NCBI GenBank assembly: GCA_037443425.1 | Contig: JBBIOI010000015.1 | Coordinates: forward strand, 1-41,161 | Reading direction: 5' to 3' | DNA: 41,161 nucleotides | Source of the DNA: JBBIOI01 sp037443425 | GTDB taxonomy: Bacteria; Desulfobacterota; BSN033; UBA1163 | Shown here: positions 9,245-17,178 of the stretch, piece by piece | Layout: the number at the start of each line of letters is the position of its first letter | Position numbering within the stretch: the first letter of the stretch is position 1 | Made by a program: the position numbers and the translations under genes | Notes under the pieces: model-generated | The model's database searches: none | What the model saw: the letters and a program-made list of their open reading frames with translations, nothing else | What the model was told of the DNA's origin: nothing

Positions 9245-9544
9245 TTAATCCCTTCTATACTTTAAGAGCCATAGAAAACCTATAAAAATTAAAAGGACGG
9301 GTAAAAAGTATGTCTTTATTATCGCGGGAAACCTAATATGAATAGAATAATATTTTGCACCAAGAATAAATATACCAATTATCATTGTTATCCATGCCGC
9401 AATGCTTTTACTATTTTTAAAGAGTCCACCTACTCCCAATGCAATCACAAGCCAAGGCCATCCCTCCCTTAAACCATATCCAGCCGATAACCTATCCAAA
9501 AGTATCAATACACCCATTACAATGAGAGTTAATGCCAACCCCAT
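9245..9544 (-). CDS. Small membrane protein (LiaI/DUF5668-like)
   Basis: A 99-residue protein with about four hydrophobic helices (ALTLIVMGVLILLDRL, WPWLVIALGVGGLF, AAWITMIIGIFILGA, FLPVLLIFIGFLWLL). The spacing and the WPWLVIALGVGGL motif resemble the LiaI/LiaF N-terminal (DUF5668) membrane module. A good AAGGAG lies 7 nt before the ATG. It could be involved in envelope sensing, but no partner kinase is nearby. Confidence 0.65.
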   Translation of the reverse strand: MGLALTLIVMGVLILLDRLSAGYGLREGWPWLVIALGVGGLFKNSKSIAAWITMIIGIFILGAKYYSIHIRFPAIIKTYFLPVLLIFIGFLWLLKYRRD

Positions 9545-9629
9545 ATTTTGCTCCTTGTCTTGAAATTAAATAAAGATTTATTATATTTTTTATCGAAAGT
9601 AAATACCCATAAATAAAAAGGAGTTATGT

Positions 9630-9719
9630 ATGGATCGAAGATTAATAAAAGAACTTATAGCCTTTTTGATTATATTGGTATGCTGGACAATTATAACATT
9701 ATCTCTGGGGCCTAAATAA
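9630..9719 (+). CDS. 29-residue single-helix membrane microprotein
   Basis: A short frame starting at ATG 9630, preceded by AAGGAG with 6-nt spacing and ending in TAA. The peptide has a charged start (MDRRLIKE) followed by one hydrophobic helix (LIAFLIILVCWTIITLSL) and GPK. The good ribosome site and clean one-helix design argue for a real small membrane protein. An overlapping out-of-frame ATG at 9626 is not better placed. Function is unknown. Confidence 0.5.
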   Translation: MDRRLIKELIAFLIILVCWTIITLSLGPK

Positions 9720-9754
9720 AAATCACCTAATTCATAGGAGGGCGTGATCTCCCG

Positions 9755-10129
9755 TTAAGATTTCTTGCCTTGCCTTGAATGACAGGGAAGAGGGAAATAT
9801 AGTAAAATATTTAAAGCGCATAGAATGATTGTAACGATGAAAATGATATATCTCTGAACCTCAATATAGATGAGCTTCTCTATATAATAAATGATAAACG
9901 AACCTGAATAGGCGAGTTGAGGATCATGTTTTGACCTTAGCCAGACTTCAATATGAGTTAGTGGACAATATAGATTAAAAACTTGGATGAAAATTGCAAA
10001 GGCAAGTCCAGATAGGTGAAATATTTTTACTCCCAGGCGTCTTCTACCCCAAATTGCTCCTAAGAAAAGAAAAATTATCCATAAAAAATGTATAGCCACA
10101 ATAAAATCTGCAAGAATTTTGTAGATCAT
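9755..10129 (-). CDS. DUF2784-family membrane protein
   Basis: A 124-residue protein with four predicted membrane helices. Features of the DUF2784 family are visible: the opening helix with AIHFLWIIFLFLGAIWG, a central helix ending in NLYCPLTHIEVWLR (the conserved CPLT..E motif) and the YSGSFIIYYIEKLIY block. The function of this family is unknown. It is a lone gene with a weak ribosome site, divergent from the molybdenum-enzyme operon. Confidence 0.75.
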   Translation of the reverse strand: MIYKILADFIVAIHFLWIIFLFLGAIWGRRRLGVKIFHLSGLAFAIFIQVFNLYCPLTHIEVWLRSKHDPQLAYSGSFIIYYIEKLIYIEVQRYIIFIVTIILCALNILLYFPLPCHSRQGKKS

Positions 10130-10198
10130 GCTTAAAATTTTATTACATTAAAAAATTACTTCAAGCAACTCAACTCTCACCTGTTTATAAATTCCACA

Positions 10199-10221
10199 CC
10201 TCACCTTAAAATAAGGTGAGG
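10199..10221. terminator. Perfect hairpin CCTCACCTTA / TAAGGTGAGG
   Basis: A 10-bp perfect stem with a 3-nt loop sits in the 194-bp gap between divergent genes, about 100 bp before the operon start at 10324. It has no T tract. Since no transcript is expected to end here, it may be a mobile palindrome or a regulatory stem; both are unproven. Confidence 0.35.
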
Positions 10222-10232
10222 TAAGAAAGATA

Positions 10233-10261
10233 CTTCCCCAGTCTTTCAAAGACTTTTTCAG
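10233..10261. repeat. Intergenic repeat copy 1 (CCAGTCTTTCAAAGACTTTTTCAG)
   Basis: Nearly identical to 24957-24984 (CCAGTCTATCAAAGACTTTTTCAG), and each copy lies just upstream of a TTGACA promoter. The core AGTCTTT-C-AAAGACT is a 7-bp inverted repeat. It looks like a dispersed palindromic element. Confidence 0.6.
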
Positions 10262-10274
10262 AAGTCTTTTTTGC

Positions 10275-10307
10275 TTGACAAAAAAATATAAATTGTATAC
10301 TGTATAC
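10275..10307 (+). promoter_or_regulatory. Promoter with overlapping GTATAC-T-GTATAC operator
   Basis: TTGACA (10275-10280) and TATACT (10296-10301), spaced 15 bp, form a plausible if short-spaced promoter for the molybdenum-enzyme operon. The perfect 6-1-6 palindrome GTATACTGTATAC (10295-10307) covers the -10 element, the position expected for a repressor site. Such TATAC-type palindromes are seen for GntR-family regulators of catabolic operons, but no regulator gene is in the window, so the family is an inference. Confidence 0.6.
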
Positions 10308-10323
10308 CATTAAAAGGTGCTTT

Positions 10324-11328
10324 ATGATGAATTTACCTAAGTTTAATTATATACAACCACACTCACTTAATGAAGCCTGTCTGCTATTAAAAGAATATGA
10401 GAATAAAGCAACATTGCTTGCAGGAGGTACAAATATTGTTGTAATACTTCGCTATCGATTAAAGAAACCAGAGGTAGTTATAGGTCTTAAAGGATTAGAG
10501 GAATTAAAATACATTTCTCGGAATGAAAATGGGATTTCTATTGGATCTATGGTAACATTGGAAACAATAGAGAAATCACCCGTTCTTATTAAAGACTATC
10601 CATCATTAATCTCTGCTATTCAAATGGTAGCAATCCCTCCAATACGGAAAATGGCAACCATCGGAGGAAATATTTGCCTTGATAATAGATGTATTTACTA
10701 TAATCAATCTGAATTCTGGAGAAGTACTCAGGAGCCTTGCCTTAAACTTGGGGGGAAGGTCTGTTATGCTGTCGAGGGAGGTAAGAGATGTCAATCGGTT
10801 TATTCAGGGGATCTTGCTCCAATATTAATTTCATTGGGTGCAGAAGCAAAAATAATTTCATCTCAAGAAGAAAGAATAGTACCACTTGCTGAATTCTTTA
10901 CTAAAAGAGGAGAAAAACCAAATGTCCTAAAATCCAATGAATTATTGTTAGAGATTCGTCTACCATACGCAGGAAAAGGAACAGGCTCTGCTTATGAAAA
11001 ATTAAGAGTCCGCGAAGGAATGGATTTTCCCATGGCCTCTGTAGCTGTGATGTTAAAAGAAAAAGATGATGAAACAATAGAGGATGCAAAAGTAGTCTTG
11101 GGTGCTGTAGGAACTTCTCCAATAGAAGTACCAATAATTTCCTCCATATTAAAAGGTAAAAAACCTTCAGAAGATCTCATCGATGAAATATCAAAAAAGG
11201 CAATCGAAGCAGCAAGCCCTGTTGAAAACCTAATAATCGATCGTGATTATCGAAAGAAAATGATAGGAGTCCTTATCAAACGTGCTTTTAAAAATTCATT
11301 AAAAATGGCGAAAGATAGTCTATATTAA
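10324..11328 (+). CDS. FAD subunit of a molybdenum hydroxylase with extra [4Fe-4S] loop (HcrB-like)
   Basis: A 334-residue medium subunit of the xanthine oxidase family, which passes electrons between the 2Fe-2S centres and an acceptor. FAD motifs are LAGGTN (32-37) and TIGGN (112-116). Between them and the C-terminal CO-dehydrogenase-flavoprotein domain is an insert with Cys123, Cys139, Cys147 and Cys156. Its spacing, as I remember it, is that of the four ligands of the additional [4Fe-4S] cluster in Thauera 4-hydroxybenzoyl-CoA reductase HcrB. The surrounding residues (RCIYYNQSEFWR, GGK.C, GKRC) also match. Tandem ATGs at 10324/10327 follow AAAGGTG. The next gene is the Mo/2Fe-2S subunit 10 nt downstream. 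Confidence 0.88.
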   Translation: MMNLPKFNYIQPHSLNEACLLLKEYENKATLLAGGTNIVVILRYRLKKPEVVIGLKGLEELKYISRNENGISIGSMVTLETIEKSPVLIKDYPSLISAIQMVAIPPIRKMATIGGNICLDNRCIYYNQSEFWRSTQEPCLKLGGKVCYAVEGGKRCQSVYSGDLAPILISLGAEAKIISSQEERIVPLAEFFTKRGEKPNVLKSNELLLEIRLPYAGKGTGSAYEKLRVREGMDFPMASVAVMLKEKDDETIEDAKVVLGAVGTSPIEVPIISSILKGKKPSEDLIDEISKKAIEAASPVENLIIDRDYRKKMIGVLIKRAFKNSLKMAKDSLY

Positions 11329-11338
11329 AAGGGGGAGT

Positions 11339-14110
11339 ATGGAAAAGATCCAAATTTCTTTAAATATTAATGGACGAATAGAAATACTCGAAATACTTCC
11401 ACATCGAACACTTTTAGAAGTGATTAGAGAGGATTTACACCTAACTGGAACAAAATGTGGCTGTGAGGATGGAAGCTGCGGCACATGTACAGTTCTGCTC
11501 AATGGAAATCCTGTCCGTTCTTGCCTGCTTTTGGCAGCAGAAGTTCAGGGTCAAGAAATTACAACAATAGAGGGATTATCTGAAGGAGAGAAACTTCACC
11601 CGGTTCAAAAAGCCTTTATTGAATATGGAGGTATTCAATGCGGGTTCTGCACACCTGGAATGATACTTACAGCAAAGGCCCTCTTAGATAAAAATCCTTC
11701 TCCTAAAGAGGAGGAGATTAGGCAGGCAATCTCCGGAAACCTTTGCCGTTGCAGTGGCTATACAAAGATTGTTGAATCTATAAAGGCTGCATCAGGATAT
11801 ACATTGTCATCATCCAAAGATAACTTTTCCCCTTCTTACTCTGTTATTGGAAAAAGGACTCATCGGTTAGACACAATTCCAAAAGCAAAAGGAGAGGCTA
11901 AATATTCAGCTGATCTCTTTTTACCGGGAATGCTTTATGCTAAAGTGCTTCGAAGTCCTTATCCCCATGCAAAAATTCTAAATATCGATACCAGTAGGGC
12001 TGAGAAACTTTTGGGGGTTAGGGCTATTATTACGGGAAAGGATGCCCTCCCTTATAGGTGGGGTGTTTTTACATATACACGTGATATGCAATTTCTTCCA
12101 ATTGATAAGGCACGCTATGTGGGGCAGGAGATAGCAGCCGTGGCAGCAACGAGTGAAGAAATTGCTCAAGAGGCAATAGATTTGATTAAAGTTGAATGGG
12201 AACCTCTCCCTTATGTCCTCGACCCGGAAGAGGCGCTAAAAGAAGGTGCTCCACAGATCCACGATGACAAACCTGGAAATATCAGTGTTCGGATATTTGT
12301 AAATGAAGGGAATGTAGAAGATGCACTTTCAAAATCATCTTTAGTGGAAGAAGGCAGATTCTTTTCTCCGGAAGAAAGTTATTGCCAAACAGAGAATTAC
12401 GCAGTTGTGGCAAATTTCGATAGTACAGGACTCGATATCTGGTGTCCAAATGCAGGACCCCATATGAAGGCAAGGCCTCTTAGCAATGCCCTTGGAATTC
12501 CCACATCTGAAGTTCGTGTTCGTAAGATCAATGTTGGAGGACATTTCGGTGGAAGGTCTGAGATTTCACCTGCAGATTTTATGGCTGCTCTACTTTCAAA
12601 AAAAGCGAAACGCCCTGTTAAACTCGTTTATTCCCGTGAAGAAAATTTCAATTGTGTCAGACAAGTCCATGCAAGTATCACTAATTGTAGAGTAGGAGTT
12701 AATTCTGAAGGCAAGATTACTGCTGTTGATATGAAAGTCATTATGGATGGTGGAGCCTATGCAAGCACAGGCCCAATAGCTGCCTCTGTTGCATATATAA
12801 TGATTGAAGGAACATATCAATTCCCCAATCTTCGCTATGAAGCTATTAGGGCATATACTAATAAACCGCCAAGAGGAATGTATCCACATCATCCCCGGAC
12901 AGCTTATGCCGGATTTGAGATGCTTTTAGATAATCTGGCTGAAAAATTAGGAATGGATCCTCTTGAATTTAGGATAAAAAATGCTGTTCACGAAGGATAC
13001 ATTACCCCTACCAGGACGGTTATCACATCATGCGCGGAAGTTGAAACAATGCGACTCGCCTCAGAAAAAGCGGGCTGGAAAGAAAAGCGGGGTAAATTAC
13101 CACCCTATCACGGAATCGGGATAGGTTGTGCATCGATGATAAGTGGTTTCCCAATGGGAATACGTGGAGGATCAGCAGCCTTTGTTAGATTCAATGAAGA
13201 TGGAGATGTGGTTGTCATTTCAGGGGTTATGGATAATGGACAGGGTAATGATAGCATGATCGCTCAAATTGCAGCGGAAGAGTTAGGAATCCCCTTAGAT
13301 AAGGTAAAGGTAGTTACAGGAGATACAAGTATCACTCCCTCTGACCAGGGTGCTTATTCACAAGCCTCCACACTTATATCTGGTGGAGCCGTAAAGGCTG
13401 CGGCGGCCGATGCTAAGGAGCAACTTTTTGAAGTGGCAGCCCTCATGCTCGAAGCCAAAAAAGATGATCTCGTCTCGCATGATGGCTTTATTTTTGTTAA
13501 AAACGAGCCTCAAAGAAAAGTGGAGATTTCTAAGGTAGCAAGAACAGCCTTGGCAAAAAATCGCGCAATCTTAGGCCGAGGTGATCGCTGGCCTGATGCT
13601 GATCCAACACGGGAGTGGATTAAAAATCCTCGAGGTCAAATTGCATCTGCAATCTCTTTCGGAACAGCTGTGGCAGAGGTAAAGGTTGACCCAGAAACTG
13701 GAAAGATCAAAGTGTTAAATATGGTTGCCGCTCACGACTGTGGATATCCTATAAATCCATTGGCTGTTGAACAACAGATTCAACGTTCAGCCATTGAAGG
13801 AGGACCACAGGGAGTCATCTTAGAGAAGCACAGATGGACAAAAAAGGGACAAAATCTTAATGCTAATTTTATTGACTATTGGTTTCCTCTCGCTACAGAT
13901 GTGCCTAATATAGAACCAATTATCGTAACCTCGAATGATCCTTTTGGCCCTTTTGGGGCTAAAGAAGGTGGACTTTCTATCTCTGTTGCCATGGTTGGTG
14001 CAATGGCAAATGCAGTCCGAAATGCAATAGGTATTATGCCAGAAGAACTTCCTGTAACGCCTGAAGTAATTCTAAGATTGTTAGAAGAAAAAAAGAAATA
14101 CAATAAATGA
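11339..14110 (+). CDS. Molybdopterin hydroxylase, fused [2Fe-2S] and Mo-binding subunits
   Basis: A 923-residue protein combining the small and large subunits of xanthine-oxidase-type enzymes in one chain, as in Desulfovibrio gigas aldehyde oxidoreductase (about 907 residues). The plant-type [2Fe-2S] ligands are Cys42, Cys47, Cys50 and Cys62. The second [2Fe-2S] domain has Cys101, Cys104, Cys136 and Cys138. The Mo domain starts near 170 (GKRTHRLDTIPKAKGEAKYSAD), includes GGHFGGRSE, and keeps the catalytic Glu (about 876) in GAKEGG. The pairing with a separate FAD/[4Fe-4S] subunit is unlike D. gigas MOP, which lacks FAD. It probably hydroxylates or dehydroxylates an N-heterocycle, aldehyde or aryl compound; the substrate cannot be read from sequence. 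A GGGGGAG ribosome site precedes the ATG. Confidence 0.88.
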   Translation: MEKIQISLNINGRIEILEILPHRTLLEVIREDLHLTGTKCGCEDGSCGTCTVLLNGNPVRSCLLLAAEVQGQEITTIEGLSEGEKLHPVQKAFIEYGGIQCGFCTPGMILTAKALLDKNPSPKEEEIRQAISGNLCRCSGYTKIVESIKAASGYTLSSSKDNFSPSYSVIGKRTHRLDTIPKAKGEAKYSADLFLPGMLYAKVLRSPYPHAKILNIDTSRAEKLLGVRAIITGKDALPYRWGVFTYTRDMQFLPIDKARYVGQEIAAVAATSEEIAQEAIDLIKVEWEPLPYVLDPEEALKEGAPQIHDDKPGNISVRIFVNEGNVEDALSKSSLVEEGRFFSPEESYCQTENYAVVANFDSTGLDIWCPNAGPHMKARPLSNALGIPTSEVRVRKINVGGHFGGRSEISPADFMAALLSKKAKRPVKLVYSREENFNCVRQVHASITNCRVGVNSEGKITAVDMKVIMDGGAYASTGPIAASVAYIMIEGTYQFPNLRYEAIRAYTNKPPRGMYPHHPRTAYAGFEMLLDNLAEKLGMDPLEFRIKNAVHEGYITPTRTVITSCAEVETMRLASEKAGWKEKRGKLPPYHGIGIGCASMISGFPMGIRGGSAAFVRFNEDGDVVVISGVMDNGQGNDSMIAQIAAEELGIPLDKVKVVTGDTSITPSDQGAYSQASTLISGGAVKAAAADAKEQLFEVAALMLEAKKDDLVSHDGFIFVKNEPQRKVEISKVARTALAKNRAILGRGDRWPDADPTREWIKNPRGQIASAISFGTAVAEVKVDPETGKIKVLNMVAAHDCGYPINPLAVEQQIQRSAIEGGPQGVILEKHRWTKKGQNLNANFIDYWFPLATDVPNIEPIIVTSNDPFGPFGAKEGGLSISVAMVGAMANAVRNAIGIMPEELPVTPEVILRLLEEKKKYNK

Positions 14111-14146
14111 AACCCCTTTAAACATATTATACGAGGAGGAACGAGA

Positions 14147-15289
14147 ATGGATGTATTAGTATTGGGTGGAACAGGAGGAATGGGACAAGCAGTGGCAAGA
14201 GACTTAATTAAGCAAGAACGTGTAGGAAAGGTGACTTTAGGTGATATAAACATTGATCCAGATCGATTGCAAGAGAAACTAAGAAGCAGTCAAAAGGTAT
14301 TTCTCCAAAGAATCGATTTGAACGACCATGATGAACTTGTTGAAAGACTAAAAAAAGTGGATATTGTAATAAACTGTGCAGGCCCTTTTTATAAAACCGC
14401 TGTACCTGTTGCCCACGCTGCTGTAGAAGCAAAGGTAAATTACATCGATATCTGTGATGATTATGAGGCAACCAGCAAACTTTTTTCATCAGAGATTGAT
14501 CATCTGGCAAAAGAGGCAGGAATAATTGTCTTAACAGGTATGGGATCAGATCCTGGCACTAATAATGTTATTGTACGTTGGTTTGCAAACCAGTTGGATC
14601 ACGTTGAAGAGATAGATCTGTTTTGGGTTGTTAGTATAGCAGAACTATCAGGTGCAGCATGGGATCACAGCTTACATATGACTCTTGGAAAGATTCCTCA
14701 ATATCTAAATGGGAGATTAGAATATGTAGAAGGTGGAACAGGTGAGGAGAGGGCCGATTTCCTTGAACCATTAGGTACATGTGTAGTTCGATATGTTGGC
14801 CATCCTCAACCAATAACTATTCCAAAATATATCCCAGGAGTAAATAAAGTGATTGTTAAAGGTGCACTAATCCCTTCGTGGGTTGATCAATTAATAAAAG
14901 AACAAAAAGAGACAGGGTTTTTAAATAAAGAGCCTATTGATGTTAAAGGGACAAAAGTTATTCCATATGAATTAACACTGAAGTTATGGGAGACGATTCC
15001 CAATAATAGAGACAGAGGACCGCTGGCATCTGGTTTAAAGGTTATCGTCAAGGGGGAAAGAAAGGGGGCTTATGTGACTTATACTGCAGACATCGTTGGT
15101 AGGATGGCACCAGGGACAGGCCTCCCTGCATCTATAGCAGCCCTAATGATCGATTCGGGAGAAGTAAAGGCTAAAGGGGTTGTTGCCCCAGAGGGATGCA
15201 TCGATCCCCAAAAATTTCTTTCTGCTCTTATCCAGAGGGGCGCCAAAATTCATCAGACAGAGACAATAAAATCCATACTTGCTGTTTAA
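14147..15289 (+). CDS. Saccharopine-dehydrogenase-family oxidoreductase
   Basis: A 380-residue NAD(P)-dependent enzyme. The N-terminal Rossmann fold is clear (VLVLGGTGGMGQAVA, 4-18), followed by VINCAGPFYKTAV and the YIDICDDYEAT block typical of saccharopine dehydrogenase and related carboxynorspermidine/lysine-ketoglutarate enzymes. The C-terminal catalytic domain is shorter than in true saccharopine dehydrogenases. It starts 36 nt after the Mo subunit behind GAGGAGG and is followed 23 nt later by a PLP aminotransferase. It probably acts on an amino or imino acid formed in the same pathway; the substrate is unknown. Confidence 0.82.
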   Translation: MDVLVLGGTGGMGQAVARDLIKQERVGKVTLGDINIDPDRLQEKLRSSQKVFLQRIDLNDHDELVERLKKVDIVINCAGPFYKTAVPVAHAAVEAKVNYIDICDDYEATSKLFSSEIDHLAKEAGIIVLTGMGSDPGTNNVIVRWFANQLDHVEEIDLFWVVSIAELSGAAWDHSLHMTLGKIPQYLNGRLEYVEGGTGEERADFLEPLGTCVVRYVGHPQPITIPKYIPGVNKVIVKGALIPSWVDQLIKEQKETGFLNKEPIDVKGTKVIPYELTLKLWETIPNNRDRGPLASGLKVIVKGERKGAYVTYTADIVGRMAPGTGLPASIAALMIDSGEVKAKGVVAPEGCIDPQKFLSALIQRGAKIHQTETIKSILAV

Positions 15290-15312
15290 TCTCTATATAA
15301 AGGGGAAAATTT

Positions 15313-16575
15313 ATGAAAGAGCCGAAAAAATTGAATCTCTCAAAGAGTTTTGAGCTTTTTGAGGAAGCGAAACAATTGGTTCCAGGTGGAGTTCTTGGTG
15401 CAAGAAAACCAAGTGATTTTATTGAAGGGGAATATCCAATCTTTTTTGAGCAGGGAAAAGGCTGTAGACTAATAGATGTCGATGGAAACGAATATATCGA
15501 TTTTCTCTGTGCCTATGGCCCCATAATCCTTGGTTATAGAGAAGAAGAGGTTGATGAAGCAGTTATCAGACAAATAAGAGAGAAAGGCTTCTGTTTCACA
15601 CTTACTCAAAGATATCAGAATGAACTTGCAAAGGTTATAAAAAGATTTGTTCCATCATCCGAGATGAGCATCTTTTTAAAAACAGGATCAGATGCCACCA
15701 CTGCAAGTATTCGTATTGCAAGGGCACATACAAATCGGATTAAGGTGATAAGATGTGGCTATCATGGATGGCATGATTGGTGTGTAGAGATGAAGGGTGG
15801 TATCCCTAAAAAACTCTACGAGGATGTATATGAATTTCATTACAATGATCTTGATCACCTTGAAGATTTGATGAAGGACCATGGTGACGAGACAGCTGCC
15901 ATTATCATGACTCCTTTTGGTCATCCTCTGCACCAGAAGATGGAAGAACCTAAGCCTGGTTTCCTTGAGGGAGTGAGAGAGCTTGCAAATAAATATGGAT
16001 CTGTTCTTATATTTGATGAGATTCGTACCTGTTTCAGACTTAGAATGGGTGGCGCTCAGGAGCTATATGGAGTCATACCCGATCTTACAATCCTTGGCAA
16101 AGGTATGGCAAATGGGTATGCAATAAGTGTAGTAACCGGTAAAAAGGATATCATGATGGCTGCGACACAAAAGGTCTTTATATCCTCAACCTTCTTTCCA
16201 AATAGTGATGGTTTTGTAGCAGCTCTGAAGACCATTGAGATTCTCGAAAGGGATAAAATCCTCGAAAAGATATGGGCAAAAGGTGAGGGTTTTCTAAAAA
16301 AGTTAAAAGATATAATTGATAAGTATAATGTTGGAGCAGAACTAAGTGGATTACCTCCCATGTTCTTCATAACTTTCAAGAGAGATGAGGCAGGAATTCA
16401 TCGAGCCAAGCGAGACGATTTCTATACTTACCTTATACGCCGTGGGATCTTTTTCGCTCCTCACCATCATGGATATATCTGTTATAGACATACAGAGGAA
16501 GATCTGGAGGCTACAGCTCGGGCAATTGATGATGCCTTGGCATATTTAAGTGAAAAATATCAAAAGACATCTTAG
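15313..16575 (+). CDS. Class III PLP aminotransferase, glutamate-1-semialdehyde aminomutase-like
   Basis: A 420-residue fold-type I PLP enzyme. Asp235 in LIFDEIRT pairs with the PLP ring nitrogen and Lys263 in LGKGMANGYA is the Schiff-base lysine. GSDATTASIRIARA (~125-138) and GYHGWHDWCV (~149-158) match the GSA-aminomutase subgroup. Length is typical. Because it is the last gene of a catabolic-looking operon with a Mo hydroxylase, it is more likely an amine or amino-acid transaminase/aminomutase of that pathway than the tetrapyrrole HemL. It has an AAAGGGGA ribosome site. Confidence 0.85.
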   Translation: MKEPKKLNLSKSFELFEEAKQLVPGGVLGARKPSDFIEGEYPIFFEQGKGCRLIDVDGNEYIDFLCAYGPIILGYREEEVDEAVIRQIREKGFCFTLTQRYQNELAKVIKRFVPSSEMSIFLKTGSDATTASIRIARAHTNRIKVIRCGYHGWHDWCVEMKGGIPKKLYEDVYEFHYNDLDHLEDLMKDHGDETAAIIMTPFGHPLHQKMEEPKPGFLEGVRELANKYGSVLIFDEIRTCFRLRMGGAQELYGVIPDLTILGKGMANGYAISVVTGKKDIMMAATQKVFISSTFFPNSDGFVAALKTIEILERDKILEKIWAKGEGFLKKLKDIIDKYNVGAELSGLPPMFFITFKRDEAGIHRAKRDDFYTYLIRRGIFFAPHHHGYICYRHTEEDLEATARAIDDALAYLSEKYQKTS

Positions 16576-16636
16576 CTAACTTTTTTCATTTCAATGAAGT
16601 TATTGTATCATGACCGAAGGGGGCTTTTAATCAAAT

Positions 16637-16894
16637 GTGTTATGGAATATAATCGGAATAATCGCAGCTTCTTTAACAATGTTTGGATTTGTTCCACAAT
16701 GTATAAAAATATGGAAGAATAAATCGGTCGAAGATGTAAGCGTAATAACACTCTTTCAGTTTAGCATCGGGGTTACCCTCTGGATGCTTTATGGAATTCA
16801 TTTGAGAGATTACATCATTATTTTAGCCAATGCTGTCTCTTTAACCACTCTTATAATTGCTCTTTTTTTATATTTCAGGTTCAGAAGTAAATGA
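16637..16894 (+). CDS. SemiSWEET-type small transporter (PQ-loop)
   Basis: An 85-residue protein with three transmembrane helices and the PQ motif (MFGFVPQCIKIWKNKSVEDVS), the hallmark of bacterial SemiSWEETs, which dimerise to move sugars or related small solutes. The only in-frame start is GTG at 16637; a GAAGGGGG is somewhat far upstream. It follows the aminotransferase by 61 nt on the same strand and could be part of the operon, giving uptake or export of a pathway compound, but this is uncertain. Confidence 0.8.
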   Translation: MLWNIIGIIAASLTMFGFVPQCIKIWKNKSVEDVSVITLFQFSIGVTLWMLYGIHLRDYIIILANAVSLTTLIIALFLYFRFRSK

Positions 16895-16909
16895 TCTACC
16901 TTTCCCTTC

Positions 16910-17143
16910 CTATTCAACTGGAATCTCTTCTCCTTCTGTTTTACGTGGCCATTCTATCTCCAATATTCCATCTTTCTGCAGTCTCACCTTTATATCAGTC
17001 TTTTTAAGTTCGGGATCAAGACGAAGCTTAAGAATATGAGAATCCTTTGTCCTGGTATAACTTGCCTTAAATGGCCTAAGCGAGGCCCCCATTCTGAAAG
17101 GACCAAAACGAAAATCAAAGAAATCTTCCCAATCCTCAAACAT
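16910..17143 (-). CDS. Small Hsp20/alpha-crystallin-like protein
   Basis: A 77-residue protein starting at ATG 17143, 6 nt after AAAGGAGGG; the upstream TTG at 17161 lies before that ribosome site. The segment SHILKLRLDPELKKTDIKVRLQKDGILEIEW fits an alpha-crystallin/CS-type beta sandwich (strands plus the L-x-I motif), preceded by an aromatic-rich N-terminus (FEDWEDFFDFRFGPFRMG). It is shorter than normal Hsp20 (~140-150). It sits at the end of a minus-strand group of proteostasis genes, which supports a chaperone role. Confidence 0.65.
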   Translation of the reverse strand: MFEDWEDFFDFRFGPFRMGASLRPFKASYTRTKDSHILKLRLDPELKKTDIKVRLQKDGILEIEWPRKTEGEEIPVE

Positions 17144-17178
17144 CTTAATCCCTCCTTTCAATTATAATATTAAAATAA

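Noticed and set aside
15313..16575. Calling the PLP enzyme HemL of tetrapyrrole synthesis
   Set aside because: No other tetrapyrrole gene is near and the operon context is catabolic; only subgroup similarity is supported.
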